The position numbers and the translations under genes are program-made. The notes beneath the pieces are model-generated. The model was not told the DNA's origin. It did no database searches and saw nothing but the letters and a program-made list of their open reading frames with translations. A DNA stretch of 64,000 nucleotides from Nematostella vectensis (taxonomy: Eukaryota > Cnidaria > Anthozoa > Actiniaria > Edwardsiidae), in assembly GCF_932526225.1 (NCBI RefSeq), contig NC_064047.1, positions 13,947,121 to 14,011,120 of the forward strand. The letters are read 5' to 3'. Shown piece by piece: positions 35,749-47,529 of the stretch (its first letter is position 1; each line of letters begins with the position of its first letter).

Positions 35749-36513
35749 ATGCTTTATCTAGACCACTTGTTGACCAGCATGTGGTCCAATCTCAACCTTA
35801 AATGGCCAATTGTACTGCTGGTATATTGGTGGCCGCAGTTAACTCTATTCCGGACGTCCCACAACCATCTTGGTTCGTTCATTCCACGACCAGCGACCCG
35901 CCATCTTGGACTGGTTGTATCGGAAGCCCTCTTGAGTCATAATATCTCACCAAATCGGGTTTACGATAGCTCTACACTGAAGGCAATCAGGAAAAGCCAA
36001 CCCAAACAGCGAGTGCCGCCTGAATTATGGAGCCATCTAGAAGAACTTGGTATAAGAAAGCCTTTTAGGTCAAGACGCCGACCGAAACGAGAACACGGTC
36101 ACCCTGTGTCAAATACCACAGCTCAACCATCAACTGATCAGAAGAACACTGATTTCCCCAATACGATCGTGGCTAACGTTAGATCCGTTGTGCCTAAACT
36201 TGATGAATTATATTCAATCACCAAGAAATTTGAGGCAGGGTTTGTTTGCCTCACTGAGACATGAATAAATGACTCTATTCTTGATTCGATCATACAACTA
36301 CCAAACTACATCTGTTTCAGAAAGGACAGGGAAACACGTTATGGAGGAGTGTGTGCTTACCTCGACTCTCGCTACCCATGTACGCGGATGACCGATTACG
36401 AAGACCCTGAAATAGAATCTTTATGGATTAAAGTGAGACCCTTTCACCTGCCTAGAACTGTATCCAGTATTCTGCTTTGAGTTATCTATCATCCTCCATC
36501 CTCCAATGCAGAA
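35749..36513 (+). pseudogene. LINE 5' coding part and endonuclease start, with two TGA stops
   Basis: Basic N-terminal region (RKPFRSRRRPKRE), then endonuclease strands NTIVANVRSVVPKLDEL and GFVCLTET followed by TGA at 36262-36264 where Trp is expected (ETW). A second TGA sits at about 36478, before VIYHPPSS. The frame is otherwise kept, so damage is by point changes. Confidence 0.75.
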
Positions 36514-38826
36514 ATGAATACCCGTCTAGTGGAGCACATTGAAAAGAATACTGGATCCTTTCTAAGGAACCACCCCGATGGTGTCATAGCTGTGTCTGGC
36601 GACTTTAATCCCATGAGCACTGGTCTTAAAGAGCAGTCTGTCAAGTTTAAGACTGGCCTTAGTCAAATAATAACTGTACTAACTAGAGATACTGGCACGC
36701 TTGACTGGTTTCTGACTAATAAACCTAAATTCTTCCATCCTCCGTGCCAGCTATCCAAAATTGGCAACAGTGATCATTTTGCCGTTTTAGTTAAGCCAGT
36801 CATGGAGATAATGAGTCCTAGAGCAGTTAAGAAGACAATCTGGAGGAGAGACATGCGCGAAAGTGCTATGTGTGCTTTCGGGAGGTGGATCACTGGCTTC
36901 GACTGGGGATGTGTGACCAACTTAACTTGTACCGAGGATAAGCTCAATGAGCTTTACAAAATCTTAACCTCTGCCATTGACTCTTACTTACCCTTACAGA
37001 GACTAAAGGTGTGTTGTACAAACAAACCCTGGGTTACGCCTAAGATCACAGCACTTATTTCAAAGAGACAGAAAGCCTTGTCACATCATGGAAAGGACTC
37101 CAGAGAGTATAAGGAAATGAGAAACAGGGTACAAAGGGAGTGTGTGTCAGCTAAGGAGAAGTTTTATAAGAACAAGGTTGTAGCATTAAAGGACTCAAAC
37201 GTATCTAAATGGTGGGGAAGTGTCAAAAGTCTGGGAGGGCTCACTGACACGTATGAGTGGTGGCATCAGTTAATTGATAGTGACACTCCTACCCTTGAGG
37301 CCCTTTGTGGGAAGTTCAATGAGTTCCTCTACTCATTGACTGCTAACTTTGCACCACTAGAGGTACCTGTGGAACCAATACCATTCCCTGTGCCTGATGA
37401 CCTTCTCATAACTCCTAGACTTGTTTATCAAGCTTTGAATAACATCCAAATCAAGAAATCCCCTGGTCCAGATCCTGTGCCAAATAGAATATGGAAGGAA
37501 TTCGCGTTTGAACTGTCACCGGTTGTCTGCGACCTGTATAACTCTTCGCTGAGAGAGGGATGCGTACCAGATCAGCTGAAGGAATCAATCATCCGCCCTA
37601 TCCCTAAGTGTTCTCCACCCAAGAAACTACAGGATGACTTAAGGCCCATAACGTTAACATCTCAGCTCGCCAAGGTCCTTGAAGGATTCACCCTACAGTC
37701 TCTATTTAAGCAAGTAATTGATAAGTTGGACTCTAGGCAGTTTTCTTTGAAAGGAAAATCCACCACTCAAGCATTAATTTATTGTCTGCATACAATACTT
37801 GAGTCTTTAGACAGAGGCGAGAATTATATTCGTATATTTTTTGCCGATTTTTCGAAAGGTTATGACTTAGTAGACCACAATGTATTGGTGCAAGAGCTTG
37901 ACCTTCTGGCCGTAGATGCCCATCTTAAGCAATGGGTGAGTGCATTTCTTACTGCTAGACCTCAAAGAGTCATGATCAATGGGGTTTTGTCTGAGTATGT
38001 ACGTCCCCATGGGGGTATCCCTCAGGGCACTAAAATCGCGCCTCTCTTATTTGCCGTCTTAGTAAACAGATTAGTAGATAACTGGCCGTATAGGGTAAAA
38101 TATGTTGATGATACCACTATTTATGAGGTTGTACCAAGATGCTCGCCTAGTTACCTTCCTTTTATCGCTAATGAAATCTGTGGGTTTGCAACACAACGCG
38201 GCATGCGATTAAATCCTAGCAAGTGTAGGGAGCTAGTAATTAATTTCCTAAAATATCAACCATCTCCCACATGTGCACTCAATTTAATGGGCTCAACTAT
38301 CAAAAGGGTTACCTGCTACAAGTTTCTTGGAGTTTTCATTAGTCATGACCTGTCTTGGAATAATCATGTAGAACACGTGTTCAGTAAGGCAAATAAGCGC
38401 CTGTACGCGTTAAGACTTCTCAAAAAGGCTGGCTTATCAGTACATGATTTGTGTACTATTTATTGCGCGCTCATAAGGTCTGTACTCGAGTATGCGTCGC
38501 CGGTGTGGGCTGCTCTACCGGAATACCTATCTGAGCACCTGGAGTCTATACAGAAAAGAGCTTTAAAAATCATTCTAAGGCACGAATATACGAGCTATAG
38601 TAGTGCCCTTGCCTCAACGTCTCTCCAATTTTTGTCTGAGAGAAGGGATGAAGCATGTCGGAAATTTATGGCAAGAGCTAAAACTGTTGAACCCTTAAAA
38701 TCTGTGGTTAATAACATGACAACTGTCCAACATGGATATAATTTGAGATCAGGAAATGAGAAAATAATAGGACCGCAAGCTAAAACTTGTAGGTTTAGAG
38801 ATTTTGTGACTGTGCGCTATTGTTAG
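36514..38826 (+). CDS. LINE ORF2: endonuclease C-terminus and reverse transcriptase
   Basis: 770 open codons. The endonuclease end shows VSGDFNPMST (GDFN), TLDWFLTN and NSDHFAVLV (SDH). The RT shows KKSPGPDPVPNRIWKE, LRPITLTSQLAKVLE, FADFSKGYDLVDH (motif A), HGGIPQGTKIAPLLF (motif B), KYVDDTTIYE (motif C, YVDD), GMRLNPSKC (D) and YKFLGVFIS (E), then a C-terminal segment with YASPVW. All RT catalytic aspartates are present. The RT resembles Jockey/CR1-superfamily LINEs; exact clade not determined. Confidence 0.9.
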   Translation: MNTRLVEHIEKNTGSFLRNHPDGVIAVSGDFNPMSTGLKEQSVKFKTGLSQIITVLTRDTGTLDWFLTNKPKFFHPPCQLSKIGNSDHFAVLVKPVMEIMSPRAVKKTIWRRDMRESAMCAFGRWITGFDWGCVTNLTCTEDKLNELYKILTSAIDSYLPLQRLKVCCTNKPWVTPKITALISKRQKALSHHGKDSREYKEMRNRVQRECVSAKEKFYKNKVVALKDSNVSKWWGSVKSLGGLTDTYEWWHQLIDSDTPTLEALCGKFNEFLYSLTANFAPLEVPVEPIPFPVPDDLLITPRLVYQALNNIQIKKSPGPDPVPNRIWKEFAFELSPVVCDLYNSSLREGCVPDQLKESIIRPIPKCSPPKKLQDDLRPITLTSQLAKVLEGFTLQSLFKQVIDKLDSRQFSLKGKSTTQALIYCLHTILESLDRGENYIRIFFADFSKGYDLVDHNVLVQELDLLAVDAHLKQWVSAFLTARPQRVMINGVLSEYVRPHGGIPQGTKIAPLLFAVLVNRLVDNWPYRVKYVDDTTIYEVVPRCSPSYLPFIANEICGFATQRGMRLNPSKCRELVINFLKYQPSPTCALNLMGSTIKRVTCYKFLGVFISHDLSWNNHVEHVFSKANKRLYALRLLKKAGLSVHDLCTIYCALIRSVLEYASPVWAALPEYLSEHLESIQKRALKIILRHEYTSYSSALASTSLQFLSERRDEACRKFMARAKTVEPLKSVVNNMTTVQHGYNLRSGNEKIIGPQAKTCRFRDFVTVRYC

Positions 38827-38899
38827 TTTCTGTGTGACGACCTCTCACTTGTAATTCAGCCATGATAGCTGCAATGGTGTAGAAATAAACATATATATT

Positions 38900-40316
38900 A
38901 TATGAGCTAAGACATAACACGGATAGCATAGGGACTTTTAGATACGAGCTAAGACATAACACGAATAGCATAGGGACTTTTAGATACGAGCTAAGACATA
39001 ACACGAATAGCATAGGGACTTTTAGATACGAGCTAAGACATAACACGAATAGCATAGGGACTTTTAGATACGAGCTAAGACATAACACGAATAGCATAGG
39101 GACTTTTAGATACGAGCTAAGACATAACACGAATAGCATAGGGACTTTTAGATACGAGCTAAGACATAACACGAATAGCATAGGGACTTTTAGATACGGG
39201 CTAAGACATAACACGAATAGCATAGGGGCGTTTAGATACGAGCTAAGACATAACACGAATGACATAGGGACTTTTAGATACGAGTTAAGACATAACACGA
39301 ATAGCATAGGGACTTTTAGATACGAGCTAAGACATAACACGAATAGCATAGGGACTTTTAGATACGAGCTAAGACATAACACGGATAGCATAGGGACTTT
39401 TAGATACGAGCTAAGACATAACACGAATAGCATAGGGACTTTTAGATACGAGCTAAGACATAACACGAATAGCATAGGGACTTTTAGATACGAGCTAAGA
39501 CATAACACGAATAGCATAGGGACTTTTAGATACGAGCTAAGACATAACGCGAATAGCATAGGGACTTTTAGATACGAGCTAAGACATAACACGAATAGCA
39601 TAGGGACTTTTAGATACGAGCTAAGACATAACACGAATAGCATAGGGACTTTTAGATACGAGCTAAGACATAACAAGAATAGCATAGGGACTTTTAGATA
39701 CGAGCTAAGACATAACACGAATAGCATAGGGACTTTTAGATACGAGCTAAGACATAACACGAATAGCATAGGGACTTTAGATACGAGCTAAGACATAACA
39801 CGAATAGCATAGGGACTTTAGATACGAGCTAAGACATAACACGAATAGCATAGGGACTTTTAGATACGAGCTAAGACATAACACGAATAGCATAGGGACT
39901 TTAGATACGAGCTAAGACATAACACGAATAGCATAGGGACTTTAGATACGAGCTAAGACATAACACGAATAGCATAGGGACTTTTAGATACGAGCTAAGA
40001 CATAACACGAATAGCATAGGGACTTTAGATACGAGCTAAGACATAACACGAATAGCATAGGGACTTTTAGATACGAGCTAAGACATAACACGAATAGCAT
40101 AGGGACTTTTAGATACGAGCCAAGACATAACACGGATAGCATAGGGACTTTTAGATACGAGCTAAGACATAACACGAATAGCATAGGGACTTTTAGATAT
40201 GAGCTAAGACATAACACGAATAGCAGAGGGATTTTTAGATACGAGCTTAGACATAACACGAATAGCATAGGGATTTTTAGATACGAGCTAAGACATAACA
40301 CGAATAGCATAGGGAC
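38900..40316. repeat. 42-bp minisatellite, right block
   Basis: About 34 copies of the same 42-bp unit as at 34885-35690. Several units near 39775-40030 have lost one T (gactttaga), giving 41-bp units. These break the artefactual open frame and mark a local expansion of one variant. Confidence 0.97.
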
Positions 40317-42385
40317 TTGGAAGGGCTAATTGTATTATTGACGCTAAGAGTGTCAAATTTGAGCGATGTTTTAGGAAACAAAGCTCCTTAAAGAAAACTT
40401 TGATTGACTGAGTAAGATGTCGCCTGGACGCGGAAGTTAAAACACAAAGGTAACACAGGTTTTCGCGTTCTCAGGTTCTCTAAGCGGCCAGCTATAGAAA
40501 CATAAGGCACGTTTATAAGCTGAATGAAAATATACTTAAATATCTCTAGATGGACGTTATTCCTTTTTTTGGTTGTAAAAGAATTACACACCAAACAACG
40601 CAAACATTCCTTACCATAATATGTTATAGATTCTAGACAGGCGCAAGTCACAAATAACACATTTTACTTGCCTCTTATTCGTCTAAGGAATGGCACGAGT
40701 GTTCCTGAACGTTGCAGCACCAAAAAAATTCCTTTTAAGATATCAAAATATCTTATTTGCAAACAAACCCGACCAACTATAGCTATGATAGTTTGCGAGT
40801 TTGGGTTTTGGAAAACAAGTTATCTGATATAGCCGCAACCATTCTATTCTGGACCTATGACCTTAGAAAACTAAGCTTACGTCTACATTGAATACCAGTC
40901 ACAAATCATTACGTTTAATTAATTATTCTTCACGTCTAGCGGCGTTTCCATATAAGTCGTTATTTAGCCTCATATGTAAAATGCAAAAATACCGTTAAAA
41001 TGGCGAATAGTGACCGTGGTGTGAATTAACTAACGTTTGAGGCCCTCCCCTAAATCGCAGCTCAAAATACGTAACCCTCCCCCCCAAACATACCAGCACT
41101 CCCCCCACCCCCCGTTAAATAATTACTCTTCCCTACAAATAAAAACTGTATGGGACAAGTTAAGGTGTGTCTTGGGCATGTTTTCGATAAAAAGTGGTTT
41201 GATTTTGGGATACCTTGATATACTAAAAAAAGTAACAACTTTATTCACTGACAAAAGTGTCAATCTTCTAGCACGGCACACGTCTCGATAATAGGGACTC
41301 TCTTAAACGGGGTCAACAATTCACCGGAAGAAACTTTCACTCAGACCAACCATCACTATTATTCTCCCAATATTCTCTCACTATAATGGCAACGTTTGTA
41401 TGCTCGCGCATATTCTTATTTGAATAAGACGTAGTGCTTTGGTTGGAATGTATGTTCATCAGAACATATGAAACGGATAAACCACTACAAATACCACAGA
41501 GAAGACAGAACTCCAGGAAATTTCACTACACAAAAATGCGATACTCGAATTCTATACCCCAAAATACGTGACTTATTACCCCCCTCACAAGTGTTATAAT
41601 GCCATAACGAGGAGACTGTGCATCCAAGAATAGGAGGCTACATACATGCAACTTTATTTGTCCACAAATTTCTATACATTTTAATGGGTATATTACATTA
41701 TACATGTATATGATGTAATAAAAAATAATTTAAAAGGTGACGAGTGCCCATTGTTAAAATGCTTAACCAGAGTCACCATTCAGGCCCTAAGGGAGTGTCA
41801 TCCCTCAAGACTCAGGAGGGGTACCTAAATTTAAGGTCCCCAATTTATTGTCATAAAATCCTCCCTTACCCTCAGCTTAATTATTGAACAGACTTCTCCC
41901 CTAAACTATTTCACAATCTTGTATATCTAAAAGCCTCGCTTTAAATGGCTTATTACAGCAGTAATCCGTCACAGATTTTGAACATCAAAAATGCATTGTT
42001 TTTGAAAGCCAGTTAAAATAATCAAAACTTGTAAGCTGCACTGGTGTTATAGAATCCTGAACTAAGCTCGAGATGTACACACACACTTCAAATAAGGCTG
42101 AACTTTGTGCCCGCGTTGGCTCATGGGTATAAAAAAAATGAGCAAATTCAAATTTAAAACTGATTTTTTGTGCTTTTTTTGTGCTTTTTACCACTTGCAC
42201 TGGGGTTTTCATTACATGTAGTTTTGTGATTTACATGCTACCCATGATGCATTCGCGGGTCACAACACATGTATTTCCACGATACATCCTAATTCAAAAT
42301 CAGTAATTTCATAACACAGTACCAACTAACAAATATTTACACGTCTTTATGTCTATTGTCACTTTACAGGCGTTCAAAGCTGTAT
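40317..42385. other. Intergenic stretch downstream of the TLDc gene
   Basis: AT-rich with short C runs (about 41077-41112). No exon, element end or RNA gene recognised on either strand. It would include the 3' UTR of the minus-strand TLDc gene. Confidence 0.4.
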
Positions 42386-42708
42386 TCAGTCCACCACCTC
42401 GTGAAACACCTCCATTTCGTCGGGTGTGAATTTCCAGGTGCCAGCAAAGACGTCACACTTGCCATCAGATGGGGCGCCCTGGGGACGAGCGTACTTGTGT
42501 GGCTCCGTACAGGACACTTTATTACCCCCCGCGTTGCCAGCGATACACAGGTCAAAACCACCAAACATCGGACCGTAACGTGTGTCGTCACAAATGGCAT
42601 ATTCATCTGGCGCGCGCCTCAATGGCAACTTTTCAGGGCGGTAGCCATTCTTGTTACACAGCGTGAACAAGAATGACTTGGTGGAGGACTGGTATCCACC
42701 GCCACTCA
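42386..42708 (-). CDS. TLDc protein, last exon
   Basis: Acceptor gttcttcaaag at 42709. It is 323 bases, with two bases completing the previous codon, then 107 codons including the TGA stop at 42388-42386. It reads SGGGYQSSTKSFLFTLCNKNG, then RYGPMFGGFDLCIAG and a terminal FTPDEMEVFHEVVD. The SFLFTL, GPxFGG and (D/E)xEVF signatures mark the second half of a TLDc domain. Confidence 0.85.
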
Positions 42709-44180
42709 CTTTGAAGAACATAAAACAAAATGCGTTATTTTTATAATAAAAACTAGAATAAATACGACAAAAATTGTGTTTTGGTATATCATAACAGCTG
42801 AACTCGTATAATTTAAATGCTCAAATGTCAGAATTGTCACTTTTCGTTAGTATGACCAAATAATAATAATAAAAAAATAGTAAAGAAGCTTCTATGCATT
42901 CATGAATTGTGTCTTTTCCAGTTAAGACCTGCTTCTTGCGACCCGCGTAAAGTTTTCTCAGATACGGGGTTTCCACCCTCCAGATATCGGCACTGAAAAA
43001 TATCACTTCCCGGCTTGCAGAAATGTCCAATTTTTTCATAAAGAGGGGGGAGGGGAGGGAGAGATAGCTCTTTTCGAGGATAGAAAATAAGTTAAAGTAA
43101 AAGATCTTTTAACCCCCATCCCATTTAAGCCCCTGTCTATAATAATTAAGCCCCCACCCCTGCCTGATTTGGGTTTTGTTTTTTTGTACAATGGAAGTAA
43201 TATAAATACTTATTAATAGCATCTAAGACTTTATAGGAACCAAAATACCTAGTGTCGGATCTGAAAAAAAAAAATGAAATAAGTCCCCTGTGTAAAGCAG
43301 ATTTCTTCGGCACTAAAAAGGAAATAAGCGACAGGGGCCTATCAGAGATTTTACGACGATTTATTAGAGGACGTTTTCGTAGCCTACCTGTAGGCTTTGA
43401 TAGTTTTTTCGGCACTAAAACCCCAAAAACACAAAGTTCGAGGCGGACGGATTATGCGAGCTCGAAATATAAATATTATTATATAAATAATAATTCATAT
43501 CTTTTGATAAATAAGATACTAGTTCTCATAATATTATTATATTAAACTACAAAACTATTTTGTCGCGTGATATATCTAGGGACATTAATCTCTTACTCAC
43601 AACCCTTAAATGGAGCTTCAATGGAGCCTGTCGGGAATGTAATTACAGTCACAACAAGGGTGAAAAGAATTATTTGCGAAATTCTTTATAGGTAAAAAAG
43701 CAAAAAAAATCATAAAACTATTGAGATGATTAACAGTAATGATACAAAACTCCCTGCTTTTCTATAAATTAATATCTGAGGCAATTCAACAGTAGGCAAA
43801 TAACAGAATTACTAGAAAAATAAATGTGCCAAGATATCAGAATTTCTTCTTAATTGCTCGATTTTCATAACCTTTACTTCTAGTGTTGTCCAAGGACAAA
43901 TCTAGTTAGTTTGTAAAACATTTCCCTGCACCAAACAGCAAAATTTAACGGGTTCACCTTACGTGTTGCAATGAAAGGGGCTAACAAACTATTTTTTATT
44001 TGTCCATCCGATCCTTTTATCAGAAGATATGCGTAATTACATATTTGGTGGAAGGGGGAGGAAAAAGTAACAAGTATTGTCTGCCAGAGAAGGAACCCTA
44101 CCACCGCCTTACTTGTATTCGGTTCATAAGATGATGTATTGCAAACGGGCTTTGTCGAGTTCATATAAAAAAAGGACATC

Positions 44181-45601
44181 GTGACCGTCCACGGGAAAAC
44201 GTACACTAAGGTTTTTAAACTCGTGGGCACGTGCACGGGCACACGCCGTTTAAACGGATTTTTTTTCCGTGACCACGTTACTTTTCCGCCACGGAAGGAA
44301 AAGCCGTGGGCACGCGGTAAAAAAGCCGTTAAAAAGAATTTGAAAGGCCGTTGACACGGCTATCAAGATTCCGTGTTTACGAATCAAGCACACGGATCGC
44401 GAGTCGTGAATGTTGAACTATTCGATTGAATCTTCCGATTTAAGTGAAAGTCGTTTTCACAACTTTGAGTCGTTGTGGTGGTTACGGCTTGATGTTAGGT
44501 AAACAATAAACACCGAAATCGGTATCAAACATTCACTGATCGTGGCCGCTCTATTGAAATGGCACAGAAATAAATGAGAAATACTTATTCCTTATAATAT
44601 GTGGGTTAATTTGGTGTGTGCTATGTAGCGATAACACGTAAATACAGGACGAGAGTTTTGTTATGAACTAGTGGCGGTTTCGGCTTTTTGTTAGAGAAAC
44701 AAGAAACTTCGTTGGTATCAGACATTCGCTGATCATGACCGCTCTTGTGGAATCTTACAGATCTCATAATTCCTCATATTCCTCATAATTCGAGGATTTA
44801 TTTGATGTGTGCTATGTGTATATGTAAGATTGCGTAAATAAGGGCGAAAGTTGTGTCATCAACTATTGGCGATTTCAGCTTGTTTTTAGACAAACAAGAA
44901 ACTCCGAAGTCGGTATTTTTTAGCAATTTCGCGCTGTTTTCGAACATTTTGTCGCTTGTTTCGTCTTCGTTGTTGATCATAGTTTTTCTTGTTTGATTTG
45001 ATACTCGAGATGGTTTGATTTAAATACTTCGATATCGATAAACTAAGCTTTCTTATCAAGTATGCTCACTACTCTACGGCAATCGACGTGTTTATCTATG
45101 GAAGGAGGAGGAGGAACGGAGATAAACAGCGACAAAGAGTTAGCTGTAGTTTTAAATTGATGTTTATTCACTTCCCGCGATTTAAGGGAATAATGCATGG
45201 TCAAACATAACGCGGAGGCTTTAAAGCTTTAATGTCCAGGATCCCGAGAACGTAATCATTAAACAGTTTCGGAGTTTAATGATAAAAGACTTAGAATTTT
45301 AAGCAGTTTAAGAGTTGATGAATAAAAATCCTCATTGACCTTCATTCAAAATCTTTGCGGCCTATCATCCGATGTCCACGACGTACACTCGATTGTCTGC
45401 AATCCTCCATACGACTTTAAAAGCCGTGAACTTAAGTCTTCTCTACAGTTTAAAAAAATACTGAAAGTCGTGGGCTAAGATTGTGCAACCCGTGTCCACG
45501 TAAAGAATATCCGTAGACACGGGAAAAAATCCGTTTAATATCCGTTTGTTTTTGGCGTTTACACGGAAAACCTAAGTGTACGTTTTCCCACGGACGGTCA
45601 C
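44181..45601. mobile_element. 1.42-kb inverted-repeat DNA element in the TLDc intron
   Basis: Ends gtgaccgtccacgggaaaac (left) and the inverse of gtgaccgtccgtgggaaaac (right, at 45601). Inverted similarity runs on through gtacact-aggtttt to about 35 bases, with further CCGTG/CACGG-rich subterminal repeats. No transposase ORF is recognised, so it is non-autonomous. Target duplication is unclear. Confidence 0.7.
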
Positions 45602-45764
45602 TCATGAGATGTCATCCTTCATCTCTTCCTAAGATTTACAAAAAGTAACAACACAGTTGAGGTAATGGACAAAAATAGGCCAAATGTTTTCTTTGTACAA
45701 TAATGATCGGAAGTCCCGACCCTCACCCTGCTACGGCCCTTCTCGTTGTCGTTAGTATACTCAC

Positions 45765-46007
45765 TTGTCCACGCTACGTCAGAGTAGCCACCAAACACGT
45801 ATCGACCCCCAACGCTCACGAGTACGATGTTCGGCGCTTTGCCGTTGCATTTTTCATGGAAGGTCCTGGCAGCCCAGCCATCTCTCTTTGCAGAGAAACA
45901 TCTGACCCAGCGACTTTTTGGACTCTGCTGCACGGGCTGCAGGAATCCCAAGAGATCTCGGAGGTACTCTGGACCTTTGCCGCTGAGGATGGCGGACTTC
46001 TCAAGAA
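45765..46007 (-). CDS. TLDc protein, penultimate exon
   Basis: Acceptor attccgttgcag at 46008 and donor acaa|gtgagt at 45764. It is 243 bases, entering after one base of a codon and leaving after one base. It reads LEKSAILSGKGPEYLRDLL, GFLQPV, RWVRCFSAKRDGWAARTFH and GGRYVFGGYSDVAWT. GWAARxFH..C.GK and YVFGGYSD are the classic first half of TLDc. The open frame past the donor (TSEYTNDNEK..) is intron. Confidence 0.88.
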
Positions 46008-46336
46008 CTGCAACGGAATTACACCATCAAGAGATATTATAGATAAAGGCTTGTACTTCATGGTATGTCCATATTGTATCCTTCTCCTCGTATTGAGCGA
46101 TAACGAATTGGAAAACTAATCTTATGAAATACTTGCCTCGGGATAATCACGAGTATGTCTAGATAAGGAGATAAGTGTAATAAAAAGTAAAAATTTGGGG
46201 TAAACATCAACAGAAAAATACTTTAACAGGAGGCAATTCTCTTAAAATAACGATAGAGGCAAACAAGAAAGTTGTCAATGTTCTCGACGTCACGTTGGAT
46301 CTCGGGAACCAATCGTCCACAGAGAAAGCAATCACC

Positions 46337-46520
46337 CTCCCAACCTCATCAAGAACATTTCAATGCTGGTAAATAAAGGTATCAGCGAGATCTCTTCATC
46401 TGCAGAATGCTGAACAGAGCGGTGCCGGGATACCAACATGTGCTCGACCGCAGTGGATACCAGCACCGCTTGCAGTTCCAACGCCAAAAGACCCAGCAAT
46501 AGGCAGAAACTGGAAATCAC
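46337..46520 (-). CDS. Possible signal-peptide exon of the TLDc gene
   Basis: The ATG at 46520 is followed by ISSFCLLLGLLALELQAVLV, a convincing signal peptide, then about 40 polar residues ending FLMRLGG and a TGA. A GT at about 46336 could be a donor but leaves a phase that does not match the 46007 exon. Immediately 3', another frame reads EIQRDVENIDNF, coiled-coil-like, so a frame break or a missed small intron is possible. Low confidence. Confidence 0.3.
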
Positions 46521-46570
46521 CCGTAAATCTGAGAAATGCAGCTACAACTACGCACTTACAAAAAGTTTGT

Positions 46571-46698
46571 AAATGCGCAAAAAGGGGACCCAGAGAAACC
46601 TGGAAATAGCCTGTAAATTGTCTTCAAACCTTTAGGATGGAACTAAAGCTTCCCATTGCATAGATTTCCAGACTATTTTCAGGGTTTTCTGGGTCCCG
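46571..46698. mobile_element. Inverted-repeat element, left part, split by the LTR retrotransposon
   Basis: The left end atgcgcaaaaaggggaccca + gagaaacctggaaatag is inverted at 46673-46698 (ctattttcagggttttctgg + gtcccg). The inverted match continues on the other side of the LTR element at 53457-53473 (cccgttttagcgcatgc). The LTR element therefore inserted within the right inverted repeat of this older element. Confidence 0.65.
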
Positions 46699-47514
46699 TG
46701 TAATGATTAGACTGAAGGACTTCTGTAGACCGGAGTCGTACCTTTATTCTGAGTCAGTGGTATGAAGAGATGATGAGGAATTACAATGCGGTCCTATTTG
46801 TAGTAAAACAAGTAGTACGTTTGATTGACAAGCACTGACCACGTGTGCAGAGTGCTGTGATTGGACGGTACTTGACAATGTAAACAGTTACATCAGATAT
46901 CATTAACTGTCGGCAAAATTAGCGATAACAAAGGAAAGCTTTGAAAAGAATTTAAGGATACAAAACGAATGTCCTTTGCTATGAAACTAAGGGAGTCGGT
47001 AGGAAAGGTCATAAGGTAACTTTGGAGGAACAAATATGTAACTTGTAATCGAAAGTTATTGAATGGAAGGGGAAAGAAGTGGTCGCTCAAGTAGCGTAGG
47101 TGTGATGTTTGCTGACTTAGATTAGCATAGTTAATCAGATTGCCAACACTGCAGTAGAGCTAAGCACCTCCTACTTGAGTGTGGGCGATCCTACGTGTTG
47201 TGCTAATGATACCGACAATTAACGTACGACATCTAAAGGAAACTATATAAACAGATACTTGTAAGTTTACCAACTTAATGGAAAGTTGAAGACAGATAAG
47301 TACCCAAAACATGGTACGACCCGATAAAAGTCATTAGGTCGCTAATTAAGCGAACAACTTCCTATTCAAGCTAAATCAACAAAAACTAACAATGCCTCAA
47401 GAATACTTTCAACCTTGAACAATCCTTTTAGCTAGAGCAAATATCTTAACTTTGTCTATTTGCTTACTACAATTAACAAAATACGGATTCATTCTAACAT
47501 AACCTATCATAACA
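46699..47514 (-). repeat. LTR (3' LTR in element orientation)
   Basis: 816 bp, TG..CA ends. Near-identical to 52641-53456. Differences are seen at about 46713 (ctgaag/cgggag) and 47256 (gatact/gagact). The short open frame inside has no recognised product. Confidence 0.95.
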
Positions 47515-47529
47515 TGGCCTCCCCCTTTG
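47515..47529 (-). promoter_or_regulatory. Polypurine tract
   Basis: On the element strand caaagggggaggcca directly abuts the 3' LTR, as expected for the plus-strand primer. Confidence 0.8.

Larger units (their letters stand above)
35691..38900 (+). mobile_element. LINE with near-complete ORF2, inserted in the 42-bp array
   Basis: The left junction cuts the repeat after ggacatttag (35690). On the right the repeat resumes at about 38900 with atgagctaagac, so it landed at ttttag^atacgagc. No clear target duplication. Its ORF2 encodes endonuclease and RT; two TGA codons break the endonuclease. The 3' end has an AT-rich tail (aaataaacatatatatta). Confidence 0.88.
42386..46007 (-). other. TLDc-domain protein gene (gene span of two supported exons)
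   Basis: Exons 46007-45765 and 42708-42386 join in phase 1 to give one TLDc domain (Pfam TLD family) ending at a normal stop. The 3.06-kb intron contains a 1.4-kb inverted-repeat element. TLDc domains occur in OXR1/NCOA7 and, in cnidarians, in many small secreted proteins. A possible signal-peptide exon lies upstream at 46520, but the phase does not join directly, so at least one exon is unresolved. Cellular role unknown. Confidence 0.8.

Noticed and set aside
34761-40310. 300-codon hydrophobic repeat proteins (MLFVLCLSSYLKVP units)
   Set aside because: Products of the 42-bp minisatellite; no promoter, splice or family support, and 41-bp units break the frame.
43146-43545. Open frames of 89 and 97 codons on opposite strands
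   Set aside because: Overlap each other, no family resemblance, no splice signals, within the TLDc intron.
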